A DNA stretch of 64,000 nt from CAWBXL01 sp963837365 (GCA_963837365.1 CAWIMW010000012.1:124001-188000), one strand, 5' to 3'; positions 25,873 through 33,855 are shown, counted from the stretch's first letter. Notes: a model not told the origin generated them from the sequence alone. Numbers and translations are program-made.

Positions 25873-26538
25873 TTATTTTGCCGAAAAAATCTCCGCGTCG
25901 GAGCGGCGAATGTAATTGGCTTCCAGGGCCTCCGCGGAGACTGTCTTGCCTTCCTCCAGTTTGCGCCATGCCAATCGCGCGATAACGTCGCTCTTCGGGC
26001 GCTCGATCTGGGCAACTTGGATACCGGCATCGCGCACAAACTGCGCAATGCCGGCATCGGGTGTAACGAGTCTATGGTGGTTGGCTGAAGCGAGTATTTC
26101 CGAGCGCGTCAACAGCCGCTCGTTATGCATCACCGTCGTTGCGCCGACTTCATACTCGCCAACATAAGCTTCCCCGCGTCCGGCATCCAGAGCAGCCAGA
26201 ATTTTCCCGGAATCCGACGCCATTATGGCGACCGCCTCCAGCAAGGAGACTGCAACAATCGGCTTGCCTAAGATTTCAGCCAGCGCCTTGATCGCCGCCA
26301 ACCCCACACGTAATCCAGTAAAAGATCCCGGTCCAGAGGCCACTGCAAACGCACCCAAATCCTGCTTACTCAATCCGTGCTTGCCGAGAAGCGATGCGAT
26401 TTGGGGAACAAGTTGCGCGGAAAATGTTCCACCTTCCAGCGGAATCACTTCAAGAACTTTACAAGCGTCTCCGGGACCGCATTGGGCCAGAGTAATGCTG
26501 CCGAATTTTCCCGAAGTATCAGCGGCTAAAAGAAGCAT
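25873..26538 (-). CDS. tsaB: tRNA t6A biosynthesis protein TsaB
   Basis: A 221-residue ASKHA-fold protein. It begins MLLLAADTSG and carries the family signature SGPGSFTGLRVGLAAIKALAE (two parts, about residues 69-89). TsaB is the scaffold partner of TsaD in making N6-threonylcarbamoyladenosine at position 37 of tRNAs reading ANN codons. tsaD is not in the window. rimI follows directly. A 56-base gap with a 10-bp-periodic repeat lies upstream towards mce. Confidence 0.92.
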   Translation of the reverse strand: MLLLAADTSGKFGSITLAQCGPGDACKVLEVIPLEGGTFSAQLVPQIASLLGKHGLSKQDLGAFAVASGPGSFTGLRVGLAAIKALAEILGKPIVAVSLLEAVAIMASDSGKILAALDAGRGEAYVGEYEVGATTVMHNERLLTRSEILASANHHRLVTPDAGIAQFVRDAGIQVAQIERPKSDVIARLAWRKLEEGKTVSAEALEANYIRRSDAEIFSAK

Positions 26539-26554
26539 GGAAACCTAAGAATTG

Positions 26555-26581
26555 ATCTGTGCCAATCCGCGCAAATCTGCG
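26555..26581. repeat. second 10-bp-periodic repeat array
   Basis: ATCTGTG, ATCCGCG and ATCTGCG occur at 26555, 26565 and 26575, an exact 10-base period. Read on the minus strand these are CGCAGAT, CGCGGAT and CACAGAT, the same unit family as the CACGGAT array at 626-652. The array fills most of the gap between tsaB and mce. Confidence 0.55.
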
Positions 26582-26594
26582 GCCAATTTAGTTT

Positions 26595-26990
26595 TTACTG
26601 CCCTTCAACTAATTCCAGCAGCACCCCACCCGCGCTCGAAGGATGCACAAACACATAGCGATGGCCGCCGGCACCCACCTTGATTTCGTCCGAAACCAGG
26701 CGCACGCCATCTTGCTTTAGCTTTGCAACCGAAGCGGCCAAATCCGGCACTCGCAGCGAAACGTGGTGTAACCCTTCGCCCCGCTTGGCCAGAAATCTTG
26801 CGACGGTTGAATTGTCTGAAGTTGGCTCCAGCAATTCCAAACGACTCTCGCCAACTGGGACCATGACTACTCTTACCTGCTCGTCCGCAACGATTTCTTC
26901 AGCCGACACAGTCAGCCCCAGCTTTTGGTAAATCCCTTTGGCGGCCGCCAACGACTTTACTGCGATGCCGAGATGATCAATCTTGAACAT
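26595..26990 (-). CDS. mce: methylmalonyl-CoA epimerase
   Basis: A 131-residue vicinal-oxygen-chelate protein that interconverts (S)- and (R)-methylmalonyl-CoA. Paired beta-alpha-beta-beta-beta modules are visible. Metal ligands of the family are present: His in KIDHLGIAV, His in GEGLHHVSLRV and Glu in VLLELVEG; the HPSSAGG loop is typical. meaB lies 33 bases upstream, supporting a propionate/methylmalonyl pathway. The mutase itself is not in the window. Confidence 0.92.
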   Translation of the reverse strand: MFKIDHLGIAVKSLAAAKGIYQKLGLTVSAEEIVADEQVRVVMVPVGESRLELLEPTSDNSTVARFLAKRGEGLHHVSLRVPDLAASVAKLKQDGVRLVSDEIKVGAGGHRYVFVHPSSAGGVLLELVEGQ

Positions 26991-27023
26991 AGATTGGCGG
27001 GCGAGTCGCCCGTCACCACGCAG

Positions 27024-28034
27024 TCACGGCTTGATATCAGGCGTATCGGCTATTTCCTCTACCAGTGTATATGGATCGCGTTTGTGTTCGGCAATCTCAG
27101 TGGCATACTGGGCAAGCTGTCCGTCTCTCATGCGGGCTTTCGCTTTCTCCAGCATGGCATCGCGCAGCATCTCCAATAACCGCTCCTGCCAATTGTGAAC
27201 GCTGCGTTTGAGGGCCAGGTTTTCTTTCTTTAGATGGTCTTCAAACTGGTGAAGGGCATTGGCCAGTTCTTCAATTCCCTTCCCTTCGCTGGCTACGGTT
27301 TTCACAATGGGAGGAACCCAGTTGTCATTTCGCGCGGCCAAGGATTGCAGCGTCTTTATCTCTCGTTCCACCCGTTCCGCGCCGTCGTGATCGCTTTTGT
27401 TAATCACAAAGATATCGGCAATCTCCATGATTCCGGCCTTGATGGATTGCACATCGTCGCCCATGCCGGGGACCAGAATCACAACGGTGATATCGGCCAG
27501 GCGCACAATGTCTACTTCGTCCTGGCCCACTCCGACGGTTTCAATCAACACCATATCTCGGCCTGAAGCATCGAGCACGGTGGCCACATCGGCTGTTGTA
27601 CGTGCCAATCCACCGAGCGAGCCTCGTGTCGCCATGCTGCGGATGTAGATCCCTGGATCAGAAAAGTGCGCCTGCATGCGGATGCGGTCACCCAGAATGG
27701 CGCCGCCGGTGTAGGGGCTGGAGGGATCAACCGCGATAATGCCAATGGTCCGGTCTTCTTTACGGTAGAAGCGCGCGAGTTGATCTACCAGTGTGCTCTT
27801 GCCCGCGCCGGGAGCGCCGGTCAGACCGATGACACGGGTCTTTCCCGTGTAGATAAACAGTGCCTTGAGTAATTCAGACCAACCGGGTGAGCGGTCCTCG
27901 ACGGCACTGATAGCGCGGGCAACGGCGCGAGGGTCTCCCGCACGCAGGGATTCGATCCAGGGTTGAATTTCCGTGTTCAAGTCAACCAGTCTAATGCACG
28001 GCGTGCTGGACCGTGACGCAGAGAGATCCATCAC
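27024..28034 (-). CDS. meaB: MeaB-type GTPase, methylmalonyl-CoA mutase chaperone
   Basis: A 336-residue G3E GTPase. Walker A reads GAPGAGKSTLVDQL, the base-2 and metal segments appear in AVDPSSPYTGGAILGDRIRM, and the guanine motif is NKSD. MeaB loads adenosylcobalamin into, and protects, methylmalonyl-CoA mutase. The start is GTG 28034 or ATG 28031; both overlap the upstream DUF4870 gene stop. It is followed by mce, so the two form a functional pair. Confidence 0.92.
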   Translation of the reverse strand: MMDLSASRSSTPCIRLVDLNTEIQPWIESLRAGDPRAVARAISAVEDRSPGWSELLKALFIYTGKTRVIGLTGAPGAGKSTLVDQLARFYRKEDRTIGIIAVDPSSPYTGGAILGDRIRMQAHFSDPGIYIRSMATRGSLGGLARTTADVATVLDASGRDMVLIETVGVGQDEVDIVRLADITVVILVPGMGDDVQSIKAGIMEIADIFVINKSDHDGAERVEREIKTLQSLAARNDNWVPPIVKTVASEGKGIEELANALHQFEDHLKKENLALKRSVHNWQERLLEMLRDAMLEKAKARMRDGQLAQYATEIAEHKRDPYTLVEEIADTPDIKP

Positions 28035-28513
28035 GCGTCCAAAGCCGTACCCCCCGGGCCAATCTTCAGAATTCTCCGGGAGAGGCGTCCCAATAGCGGG
28101 TACTCAGCCCATTCTCCACGGCCCGCTTTTATGCCATAGATAATCGCCACCGCCAGAATGACGATCCAAAGACCGAAAGCCGCGAGCCATATCAGGGGAA
28201 ACAGAAAAAAGATACCCATTGGAAGCTGATTATTGTGAGAGCCATGCAGAACGGAGGCAAAAATAATGGTAAACCAGCCCATCATGATCACCATCCATAC
28301 CAGAAGATGCACAATCTGCAAAAGCAGGACTTGCAGGGCGTGGAAGGACACGAAGCGAGATTCGCGCTTGATCAAAAGGATAATCAGCGGCGCTATCCAT
28401 CCTCCGACTAATTGCAGCACCTGGGCCAAAGTCGCCATAGAGCGCTCATCCGAGGTGGTCTCCTGGCCCGTGGTGGCGACAGATTCTGCCATTTTCTCTC
28501 CTTGATCCGACAT
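28031..28513 (-). CDS. DUF4870 (Tic20-like) membrane protein
   Basis: A 160-residue membrane protein with a polar N-terminus (1-30) and three or four hydrophobic helices. The FVSFHALQVLLLQ segment after the first helix is the DUF4870 signature. Function unknown; Tic20-like proteins are small channel-type membrane proteins. Its end overlaps the meaB start by 4 bases, and it follows a second membrane protein by 15-20 bases. Confidence 0.78.
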   Translation of the reverse strand: MSDQGEKMAESVATTGQETTSDERSMATLAQVLQLVGGWIAPLIILLIKRESRFVSFHALQVLLLQIVHLLVWMVIMMGWFTIIFASVLHGSHNNQLPMGIFFLFPLIWLAAFGLWIVILAVAIIYGIKAGRGEWAEYPLLGRLSRRILKIGPGGTALDA

Positions 28514-28527
28514 TCACACAGGTCGCA

Positions 28528-29085
28528 CTAGCGCGGCCACAGCCAGCCGAACGTCCCTGCGGTCAACAAACCGTAGACCAGCCCATCAATGGCTTCCTTA
28601 ATCGTCATGGACCAGGGCTGGCCTTTCCAGATGCCGTTGCTCAACGTTCCCAAACCATAGGACATGAATGCGGCAGTTCCCGCGACACGAAACACGGCCA
28701 GATAATGCGCGCCCTGGGCAACCGTGTGTCCGGTGAGATAGGCGACAACGAAGCTGATCAGCAGGCAGTAGAGAAACCACTGAATTAAATACTTGGGCAT
28801 GGCCGGTGGCCCATTGGGAATGATGGTCATGTGGCCAACCGGGCCTTGTTTATATTTTTCGATCGAGGCCGGCTCCTTCATGTTTTTAGGCAGACAGTAA
28901 GGAAAAACATAGAGCCCGGGCTTTAAGTTGGCGCCGCGCAACACGGGCAGCAATTTGTCCTCATCGGGAAGCTGGGTGTAATCATTGCGATGGTAAGGCA
29001 GCAACATGTGCATGATCGAACTGGCTACGAAAACGATGACCGCCGACAACACAATGGGGAGCCACAGGGTAGCAAGGAACGCCAT
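28528..29085 (-). CDS. uncharacterised integral membrane protein
   Basis: A 185-residue protein I do not recognise. AAGGAGG is followed by two in-frame ATG codons; the second (29085) has a 6-base spacing and is the better start. The N-terminus is a membrane helix (about 4-26), then a soluble stretch rich in Pro and Tyr (30-95), then three helices (about 97-115, 125-145, 165-182). There are no cysteine motifs or catalytic patterns that I can name. It precedes DUF4870 and meaB on the same strand and is divergent from the radical SAM gene. Confidence 0.65.
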   Translation of the reverse strand: MAFLATLWLPIVLSAVIVFVASSIMHMLLPYHRNDYTQLPDEDKLLPVLRGANLKPGLYVFPYCLPKNMKEPASIEKYKQGPVGHMTIIPNGPPAMPKYLIQWFLYCLLISFVVAYLTGHTVAQGAHYLAVFRVAGTAAFMSYGLGTLSNGIWKGQPWSMTIKEAIDGLVYGLLTAGTFGWLWPR

Positions 29086-29190
29086 AAGCATCCTCCTTGG
29101 AGCACTGCGAATTTTGCAGCGAGGCTATCCGCTTGCGAAGCGCAGGTCAAGGGTTTAGAAATGCGGGGTAGAAGCTGCTTGCTTATTTTG

Positions 29191-29207
29191 ACTTTATATT
29201 ATAAAGT
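29191..29207 (+). promoter_or_regulatory. AT-rich palindrome at the radical SAM gene start
   Basis: ACTTTATA and TATAAAGT form a perfect 8-bp inverted repeat around one base, ending 8 bases before the ATG. It contains TATTAT/TATAAA, usable as a -10 box with TTGCTT at 29179 as a weak -35. It may be a promoter overlapped by an operator. Confidence 0.4.
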
Positions 29208-29215
29208 TCTTTTCC

Positions 29216-30754
29216 ATGAACGAACCTGACCCATTTGCCGATCCAATCAAGAAACGCTGGATTCCCAAAGAAATGGCCATAGCCCCCAGACTCGACGCGA
29301 AATGGCCTGCTACTCCGATCCAATCGCGGTACGCGCTGCTGATCAATCCTTTCTATCCGAAGGATGCCAATGCCAGCTTCGGGAAGCATGTGTTGACGCC
29401 GACCCTGGCGCTCAGCAGCTTTGCCGCGACTACTCCGGACCATTGGCGGGTCGAGTATTGGGATGAGAATCTACTGCATGGCAGACCGCCGTACGATCCC
29501 CTTCCTGAAGTGGTTGGCATCACCGTACACCTGACGTTCTCACGCCGGGCTTATGAATTGGCGGATTGGTACCGCACCCGTGGATGCAAAGTGATTCTGG
29601 GAGGCCTGCACGTGTTGTCGTGTCCAGATGAATGCGCTCCACACGCCGACGCGCTGGCGCTGGGAGATGGGGTGCAGCTATGGCCCAGAATCTTGCGAGA
29701 TGTGGAGGCGGACTGCTTACAATCCCGTTATGTCGCGACCTACGAAAATGACTACTGTGATGACCCTTCCCCGCGCCGCTCCGTCCTTCCCCGGGCTGGT
29801 TTCCTAACTACGACCAGTTTGATCGCCACCCGCGGTTGTCACAATCGCTGCGGCTTTTGTTATCTGGCCACTGATGGGCTGCGGATGCCGTACCGTATGC
29901 GCCGCCCCGAGCAGGTAGCAGCCGAGTTTGCTGCCGACAATCAGCCTTATGCAGTGTTCATTGACAACAACCTGGGCTCGCGCCGCGATTATCTACATGC
30001 GCTTTGTTCCGCGCTTCGGCCCTTGAACAAGATCTGGTCAGCAGCCGTCACCATTGATGTGACCGACGATCCCAGTCTCATTCGTAATATGGCCTTGGCA
30101 GGATGTACGGGAGTCTTCATCGGCTTTGAATCGCTTTCTGACGAGAACTTGTCTGACTCGCATAAGAAGACACCCAAGACTTCCGACTACGCACGCCGTA
30201 TTGGCATTCTGCATGACTATGGAATTCAGGTGAACGGGTCGTTCGTACTCGGGTTTGATCACGATCGTAAAGATATGTTTGCGCGGACCGCAGAATGGAT
30301 TGAAGAAAACCGGTTGGAGTGCGCTACTTTCCACATTCTTACGCCGTATCCCGCCACGCCCCTATATCGTCAGATGGAAGAACAGGGCCGAATACTTCAC
30401 AGAGACTGGTCGTTGTACGATACGGGCCACGCGGTGTTCAAGCCCAGGCACATGACACCCGAGGAACTGGAACACGGCTATGCCTGGATTTATCAGCGGC
30501 TGTTCTCGCATGCCTCCATCTGGCGCCGGCGTCCGCAGGACTGGCAGGCTGTTCCGCTGTATCTGGCGATGTCGTATCTATACAAGCGCTCAAACCGCTT
30601 CTGGCACCAATTGATCAAGCATGACCTGGTGCACACGGTCTGGCATCCGCTGGTGGAGATGACGCGCTGGCGGCATGTCATGTACCGGCGCAGTTTGGCA
30701 CGGGAAGATGCGCACATCTCAGCATCCGGGCAGGTTGTTTCCGCAGGCGTTTAG
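29216..30754 (+). CDS. B12-binding-type radical SAM enzyme
   Basis: A 512-residue protein. The N-terminal 170 residues look like a cobalamin-binding Rossmann domain (VVGITVHLTFSRRAYELADWY, VILGGLHV, ALGDG). The radical SAM core starts with the iron-sulfur motif C-x3-C-x2-C in RGCHNRCGFCY (about residues 208-220) and contains GCTGVFIGFESL typical of SAM binding. The C-terminal 120 residues are helical. Such enzymes methylate or rearrange unactivated carbons in lipids, cofactors or antibiotics; the substrate cannot be read here. It is a single gene, convergent with the peroxiredoxin gene with only 3 bases between stops. Confidence 0.85.
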   Translation: MNEPDPFADPIKKRWIPKEMAIAPRLDAKWPATPIQSRYALLINPFYPKDANASFGKHVLTPTLALSSFAATTPDHWRVEYWDENLLHGRPPYDPLPEVVGITVHLTFSRRAYELADWYRTRGCKVILGGLHVLSCPDECAPHADALALGDGVQLWPRILRDVEADCLQSRYVATYENDYCDDPSPRRSVLPRAGFLTTTSLIATRGCHNRCGFCYLATDGLRMPYRMRRPEQVAAEFAADNQPYAVFIDNNLGSRRDYLHALCSALRPLNKIWSAAVTIDVTDDPSLIRNMALAGCTGVFIGFESLSDENLSDSHKKTPKTSDYARRIGILHDYGIQVNGSFVLGFDHDRKDMFARTAEWIEENRLECATFHILTPYPATPLYRQMEEQGRILHRDWSLYDTGHAVFKPRHMTPEELEHGYAWIYQRLFSHASIWRRRPQDWQAVPLYLAMSYLYKRSNRFWHQLIKHDLVHTVWHPLVEMTRWRHVMYRRSLAREDAHISASGQVVSAGV

Positions 30755-30757
30755 CGT

Positions 30758-31561
30758 CTATCGCAGTGCCTTTGCCGCTTCGATGATCTGCTCTGGCCTT
30801 GCCCGCACGCGGAAATCTTCCGTCAGATTCACCCAACGGACCGCACCCGAAGAATCCAGCAGAAATTCTGCCGGGCGAGCGATGTCCTGGCCATTGATTC
30901 CCGCGCCGGGATGAAGCAGATCATAACGGCGAATGACTTCAGCTTTCGGATCAGAGAGAAAGGTGTATGTGTAGCCCGCCTTCTTACACAAGTCACGCGA
31001 CATTTCCGGCGTGTCAACGCTGATAGCGACGACGCGAATCCCCAATCCTTCAAGTTCGGACAGATGTTTTTCTATACCCCGTAACTCGGAGTTGCAGAAC
31101 GGTCACCAATAGCCTCGATAGAACACCAGCACCACGCCCCTGGGAGGGGTTTGCCTGCCTGCGAGCGGAGTAGAAAGCAAACTGGACAAGGAAACCGGAG
31201 TGTTATTCGTGTCCGGTAACACAAACTCCGGGGCCTTTTGTCCAATCCGGGGAGCACCGGCAGACGCAGGTAGTTCCCGAGTCAAATGAAAAACCATAAA
31301 ACTGAAAAGACCTATGATCAGGACGCTGAGAATGCCCAGTATCGGCCCAAAGATTTTTCCCCGGTATTCCAGCGACTGCTGGAAGGAACGCCTTAGCCCG
31401 ACGACCAGGAACACAACCCCGGCGCCGAACATCAGGAAGGTCACCCATGGGATATCACGCGTGACCGGATACTTATCGAAGATGAGGAAATAACCGGGGA
31501 CTGCGAGCAGGCAAAGCAGGAATCCGGCCCATAAGGGCCAGTTCCATCGGCGTTTGGTCAT
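30758..31561 (-). CDS. membrane-anchored peroxiredoxin, probable selenoprotein (UxxC)
   Basis: The frame runs from ATG 31561 (GGAG 6 bases upstream) to 30758 and is broken only by one in-frame TGA at 31103-31105. That codon falls in FYRGYW-TGA-PFC, exactly where AhpC/TSA redoxins have the peroxidatic Cys, giving a UxxC motif (U153, C156). Residues before and after are uninterrupted peroxiredoxin: APRIGQKAPEFVLPD, VVAISVDTPEMSRDL, YTFLSDPKAEVIRRY. Three N-terminal membrane helices (about 12-30, 40-60, 75-97) place the redox domain at the membrane. A hairpin with the right position for a bacterial SECIS follows the TGA. The alternative is a nonsense mutation, but decay is not visible elsewhere in the 267 residues. 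Confidence 0.75.
31079..31102 (-). promoter_or_regulatory. candidate bacterial SECIS hairpin
   Basis: Directly 3' of the in-frame TGA on the minus strand, CCGT (31102-31099) pairs with ACGG (31082-31079) and AACT (31093-31090) pairs with AGTT (31086-31083), with a CCG apical loop and a 5-base bulge. The loop G is 16 bases after the TGA, at the near limit of the distances reported for bacterial SECIS elements that recruit SelB. Confidence 0.5.
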
Positions 31562-31671
31562 GGCTAGCTCCGCCACCACATACTACTATTCCGCCATCAG
31601 ATTTGGGCTCATATTTCTTGAATTTGAAAGCGACGAAACCAACGAAACGAAAGAATCATTGTGCCGGTCGG

Positions 31672-31707
31672 GAGAGCCCTGTAGATTGGCCTTAGTTACA
31701 GGCTCTC
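31672..31707 (+). promoter_or_regulatory. hairpin abutting the MBOAT start codon
   Basis: GAGAGCC-C-TGTA (31672-31683) pairs with TACAGGCTCTC (31697-31707) as an 11-bp stem with one bulged C. Its 3' edge touches the GTG start codon. No ribosome site is exposed, so it may control initiation or mean the real start is elsewhere. Confidence 0.4.
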
Positions 31708-32622
31708 GTGCAATCGGAATCCAGAGTCAGCCTAGAAGCCGCACCGCAGATTAACCCTCAACCAACTGCCTGGATTGGTTGGGCGCCATTCGTTGTCCTT
31801 CCCTCGGTCGTCATCGCGCTCCGCCTACGATTTCCTCCGTGGGCATTCATGTGGCTACTGGCGGTTGTTATCTTTGCCGGCTTGAAGTGGGCAACCTGGT
31901 GGAGAACGCGGATAGTTGTACCCCACACATTCTGGCGGTCCCTTGCGTACCTGTTTGCATGGCCGGGAATGGATGCGGAGATTTTCCTCGATCCCCGACA
32001 GCAGGCGACGAAACCACGGCTACAGGAATGGCTCTTGGCGTCGGCCAAAACAACGGTTGGGATCATATTGCTTTGGGTGCTTGCACGCCATTCTGTCGTA
32101 CCTCTCCTGCAAGGTTGGATTGGCCTCCTCGGGTTGGTTTTGCTACTGCATTTCGGCAGTTTTCATCTGCTTGCTCTTTTCTGGCAGGCATGTGGCATTG
32201 CTGCGCAGCCCATCATGGCCAAACCTATCCTCTCAAAAACACTGAGCGAGTTCTGGGGAAAACGCTGGAACCTGGGATTTCGCCAGCTCGCTTATGACTT
32301 GATCTTTCGCCCTCTGCATCGCCGCATCGGCGTTGCTGCTGCCGGTTTGCTCGTGTTTCTATTTTCGGGGGTGATTCACGATCTGGTCATTTCTCTGCCC
32401 GCACGCGGCGGATACGGATTGCCTACCGGCTACTTCGTTCTGCAAGGGCTGGGCGTCACTTTGGAGCGCTCTTCTGTGGGCAGGAGATTAGGGCTGCAAC
32501 ATGGCTTCACTGGATGGGTTTTCATGCTTGTGTTTACTGCTGGACCCGCATTCTGGCTGTTTCATCCCTTCTTTGTTACGCGCGTGATTTTGCCGTTCAT
32601 GCATACGATCGGAGCGCTATGA
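31708..32622 (+). CDS. MBOAT / wax-synthase-like membrane acyltransferase
   Basis: A 304-residue polytopic membrane protein with about eight hydrophobic helices. The segment SLSEFWGKRWNLGF-like (here TLSEFWGKRWNLGFRQLAYD) and the later FSGVIHDL with the conserved His match the MBOAT_2/wax synthase family, whose members transfer acyl groups to alcohols or other acceptors in the membrane. The substrate is not predictable. The frame opens with GTG 31708, next to a stable hairpin. The following small membrane-protein gene overlaps it by 4 bases (ATGA), so the two products probably act together. Confidence 0.75.
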   Translation: MQSESRVSLEAAPQINPQPTAWIGWAPFVVLPSVVIALRLRFPPWAFMWLLAVVIFAGLKWATWWRTRIVVPHTFWRSLAYLFAWPGMDAEIFLDPRQQATKPRLQEWLLASAKTTVGIILLWVLARHSVVPLLQGWIGLLGLVLLLHFGSFHLLALFWQACGIAAQPIMAKPILSKTLSEFWGKRWNLGFRQLAYDLIFRPLHRRIGVAAAGLLVFLFSGVIHDLVISLPARGGYGLPTGYFVLQGLGVTLERSSVGRRLGLQHGFTGWVFMLVFTAGPAFWLFHPFFVTRVILPFMHTIGAL

Positions 32623-33053
32623 ATCTCGTCGAACGATTCTTCAATTTCGACCTGTGGCTGGTTGGCGTAGGGCACTTTGTCATCTTGTTTGCCAGCGCCC
32701 AGGTTCCGTCACGATTGAAATGGAAAGAAGACCTGGCCCAACTTTTGCCGTTCAACCGCAAGCTGCTTTGGGTACAGAGCGGCTTCACGGTGCTAACGAT
32801 CATTGCGTTTGGGACGCTAACACTCGTCTTGCATCGAGAACTGCTAGTGGGTGATCGGGCGGCTTTGGGGTTGGCTTGCTTTATTGGAACTTATTGGACA
32901 GCGCGAATCCTGGTGGATGCGTTCTATTTTTCACATGAGGACTGGCCGAGGGGGAGGCTGTTTATGGTCGGGCACTTTCTGCTGACATCACTTTTCCTGT
33001 TTCTCGCGTCGAGCTGTTGGGGGCTATTCGTCTGGCAAATATTGAAAAGCTAA
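32619..33053 (+). CDS. small four-helix membrane protein coupled to the MBOAT gene
   Basis: A 144-residue protein, started at ATG 32619 because it overlaps the upstream stop as ATGA. Four hydrophobic helices are visible (about 8-26, 46-66, 77-97, 115-138), separated by short polar loops (SRLKWKEDLAQLLPFNRKLLW). I do not recognise a named family. Translational coupling to the acyltransferase suggests an accessory subunit, which is inference from position alone. Confidence 0.65.
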   Translation: MNLVERFFNFDLWLVGVGHFVILFASAQVPSRLKWKEDLAQLLPFNRKLLWVQSGFTVLTIIAFGTLTLVLHRELLVGDRAALGLACFIGTYWTARILVDAFYFSHEDWPRGRLFMVGHFLLTSLFLFLASSCWGLFVWQILKS

Positions 33054-33151
33054 ATTTCGCTAAGCGGAGTTCCATTCTGGGAACGACCCGTCGTATTTGT
33101 GGCATCCGTCACATCTTCACAACCATAGGCATTCGAAAATGACGTTTGACA

Positions 33152-33226
33152 CTACCGTGGAAGCCCCGGCTTCCAGCCGGGGGACGAGAGAACGAAAGGA
33201 AGAAGGCGGCTTTCAGCCGCTGTGGC
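33152..33226 (+). repeat. REP-like palindromic element, copy 1
   Basis: A unit of about 75 bases: TACCGTGGAAGC, an 8-bp hairpin CCCCGGCT-TCC-AGCCGGGG, a spacer, then a second hairpin GCGGCT-TTC-AGCCGC ending in TGTGGCA. It lies directly before the RAYT transposase gene; the same ends recur inverted at 33659-33730 and direct at 33777-33850. Confidence 0.8.
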
Positions 33227-33625
33227 ATGGACTTTCCTGAGCGCATATTCTTCATCACGACGGTCACCGCCCAACGGAAACCGCTGTTCCGCTATGAGCG
33301 CTCCGCAAAACTATTTCTTGACACGCTATTCGGCTATCGCGATCGCGGCATCTTCCAGCTCTACGAATTTGTGGTCATGCCCGACCATCTTCATTTGATC
33401 CTTGCTCCCAAACCGACCGCTTCTCTGGAACGCGCTATACAGTTCATCAAGGGCGGATATTCTCATCGCTATATGAAGGAGACGGGATCAAGAATAGAAA
33501 TTTGGAAACGCAGCTTCACCAACCATCGCATACGTGATTGGGATGATTACGAAAAGCATCGGGGCTATATCCATCTGAATCCGGTGCGGGCGGGATTGTG
33601 TCAAACCCCGCAGGTATCCCTATAG
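33227..33625 (+). CDS. REP-associated tyrosine transposase (RAYT, Y1/HUH family)
   Basis: A 132-residue Y1-type transposase started at ATG 33227, just outside the upstream repeat; an ATG at 33146 would make the protein begin inside the repeat. The metal-binding HUH motif reads MPDHLHLIL, and the FITTVTAQRKPLF start, FIKGGYSHRY and YIHLNPVRAGL end are family hallmarks, the catalytic Tyr probably being in GGYSHRYMK. RAYT proteins cut and join REP hairpin DNA and are often domesticated single-copy genes. Three REP-like units surround it. It is intact and may be active. Confidence 0.88.
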   Translation: MDFPERIFFITTVTAQRKPLFRYERSAKLFLDTLFGYRDRGIFQLYEFVVMPDHLHLILAPKPTASLERAIQFIKGGYSHRYMKETGSRIEIWKRSFTNHRIRDWDDYEKHRGYIHLNPVRAGLCQTPQVSL

Positions 33626-33658
33626 TTCCGCATGCTCAGGATTTCCCCTCGACGCTGC

Positions 33659-33730
33659 GCCACAGCGGCTGAAGCCGGTGGCATGAACATATCCATGTCG
33701 TGGCGCTGGAAGCGCCACGCTTCCACGGTA
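33659..33730 (-). repeat. REP-like palindromic element, copy 2 (inverted)
   Basis: Read on the minus strand it starts TACCGTGGAAGCG, forms a GGCGCT-TCC-AGCGCC hairpin and ends in GGCTTCAGCCGCTGTGGC, matching copies 1 and 3 at both ends but with a diverged middle. With copy 3 it forms an inverted pair. Confidence 0.75.
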
Positions 33731-33776
33731 GCGCAAGCGGCATGTCGCAGCCCGCCGGTGCGGTCGCGCTGGCAGC

Positions 33777-33850
33777 ACCGTGGAAGCGTCCGGCTTCCAG
33801 CCGGACGAACAGTGGTTAAGACGGGAAGGCGGCTTTCAGCAGCTGTGGCA
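33777..33850 (+). repeat. REP-like palindromic element, copy 3
   Basis: ACCGTGGAAGC, hairpin GTCCGGCT-TCC-AGCCGGAC, spacer, then GAAGGCGGCT-TTC-AGCAGCT and TGTGGCA. Same orientation and architecture as copy 1; compensatory changes keep the first stem paired while its sequence differs. It ends next to the stop of the acyl-CoA dehydrogenase gene. Confidence 0.78.
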
Positions 33851-33855
33851 CGGCC

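Noticed and set aside
30758..31045. Two separate peroxiredoxin fragments (30758-31045 and 31103-31579)
   Set aside because: They are in the same frame, separated by a single TGA at the catalytic position, so one gene with a Sec codon explains them better.
33146..33226. Longer RAYT protein starting at ATG 33146
   Set aside because: The extra N-terminus would be encoded by the REP element itself and does not look like the family; ATG 33227 gives the usual start.
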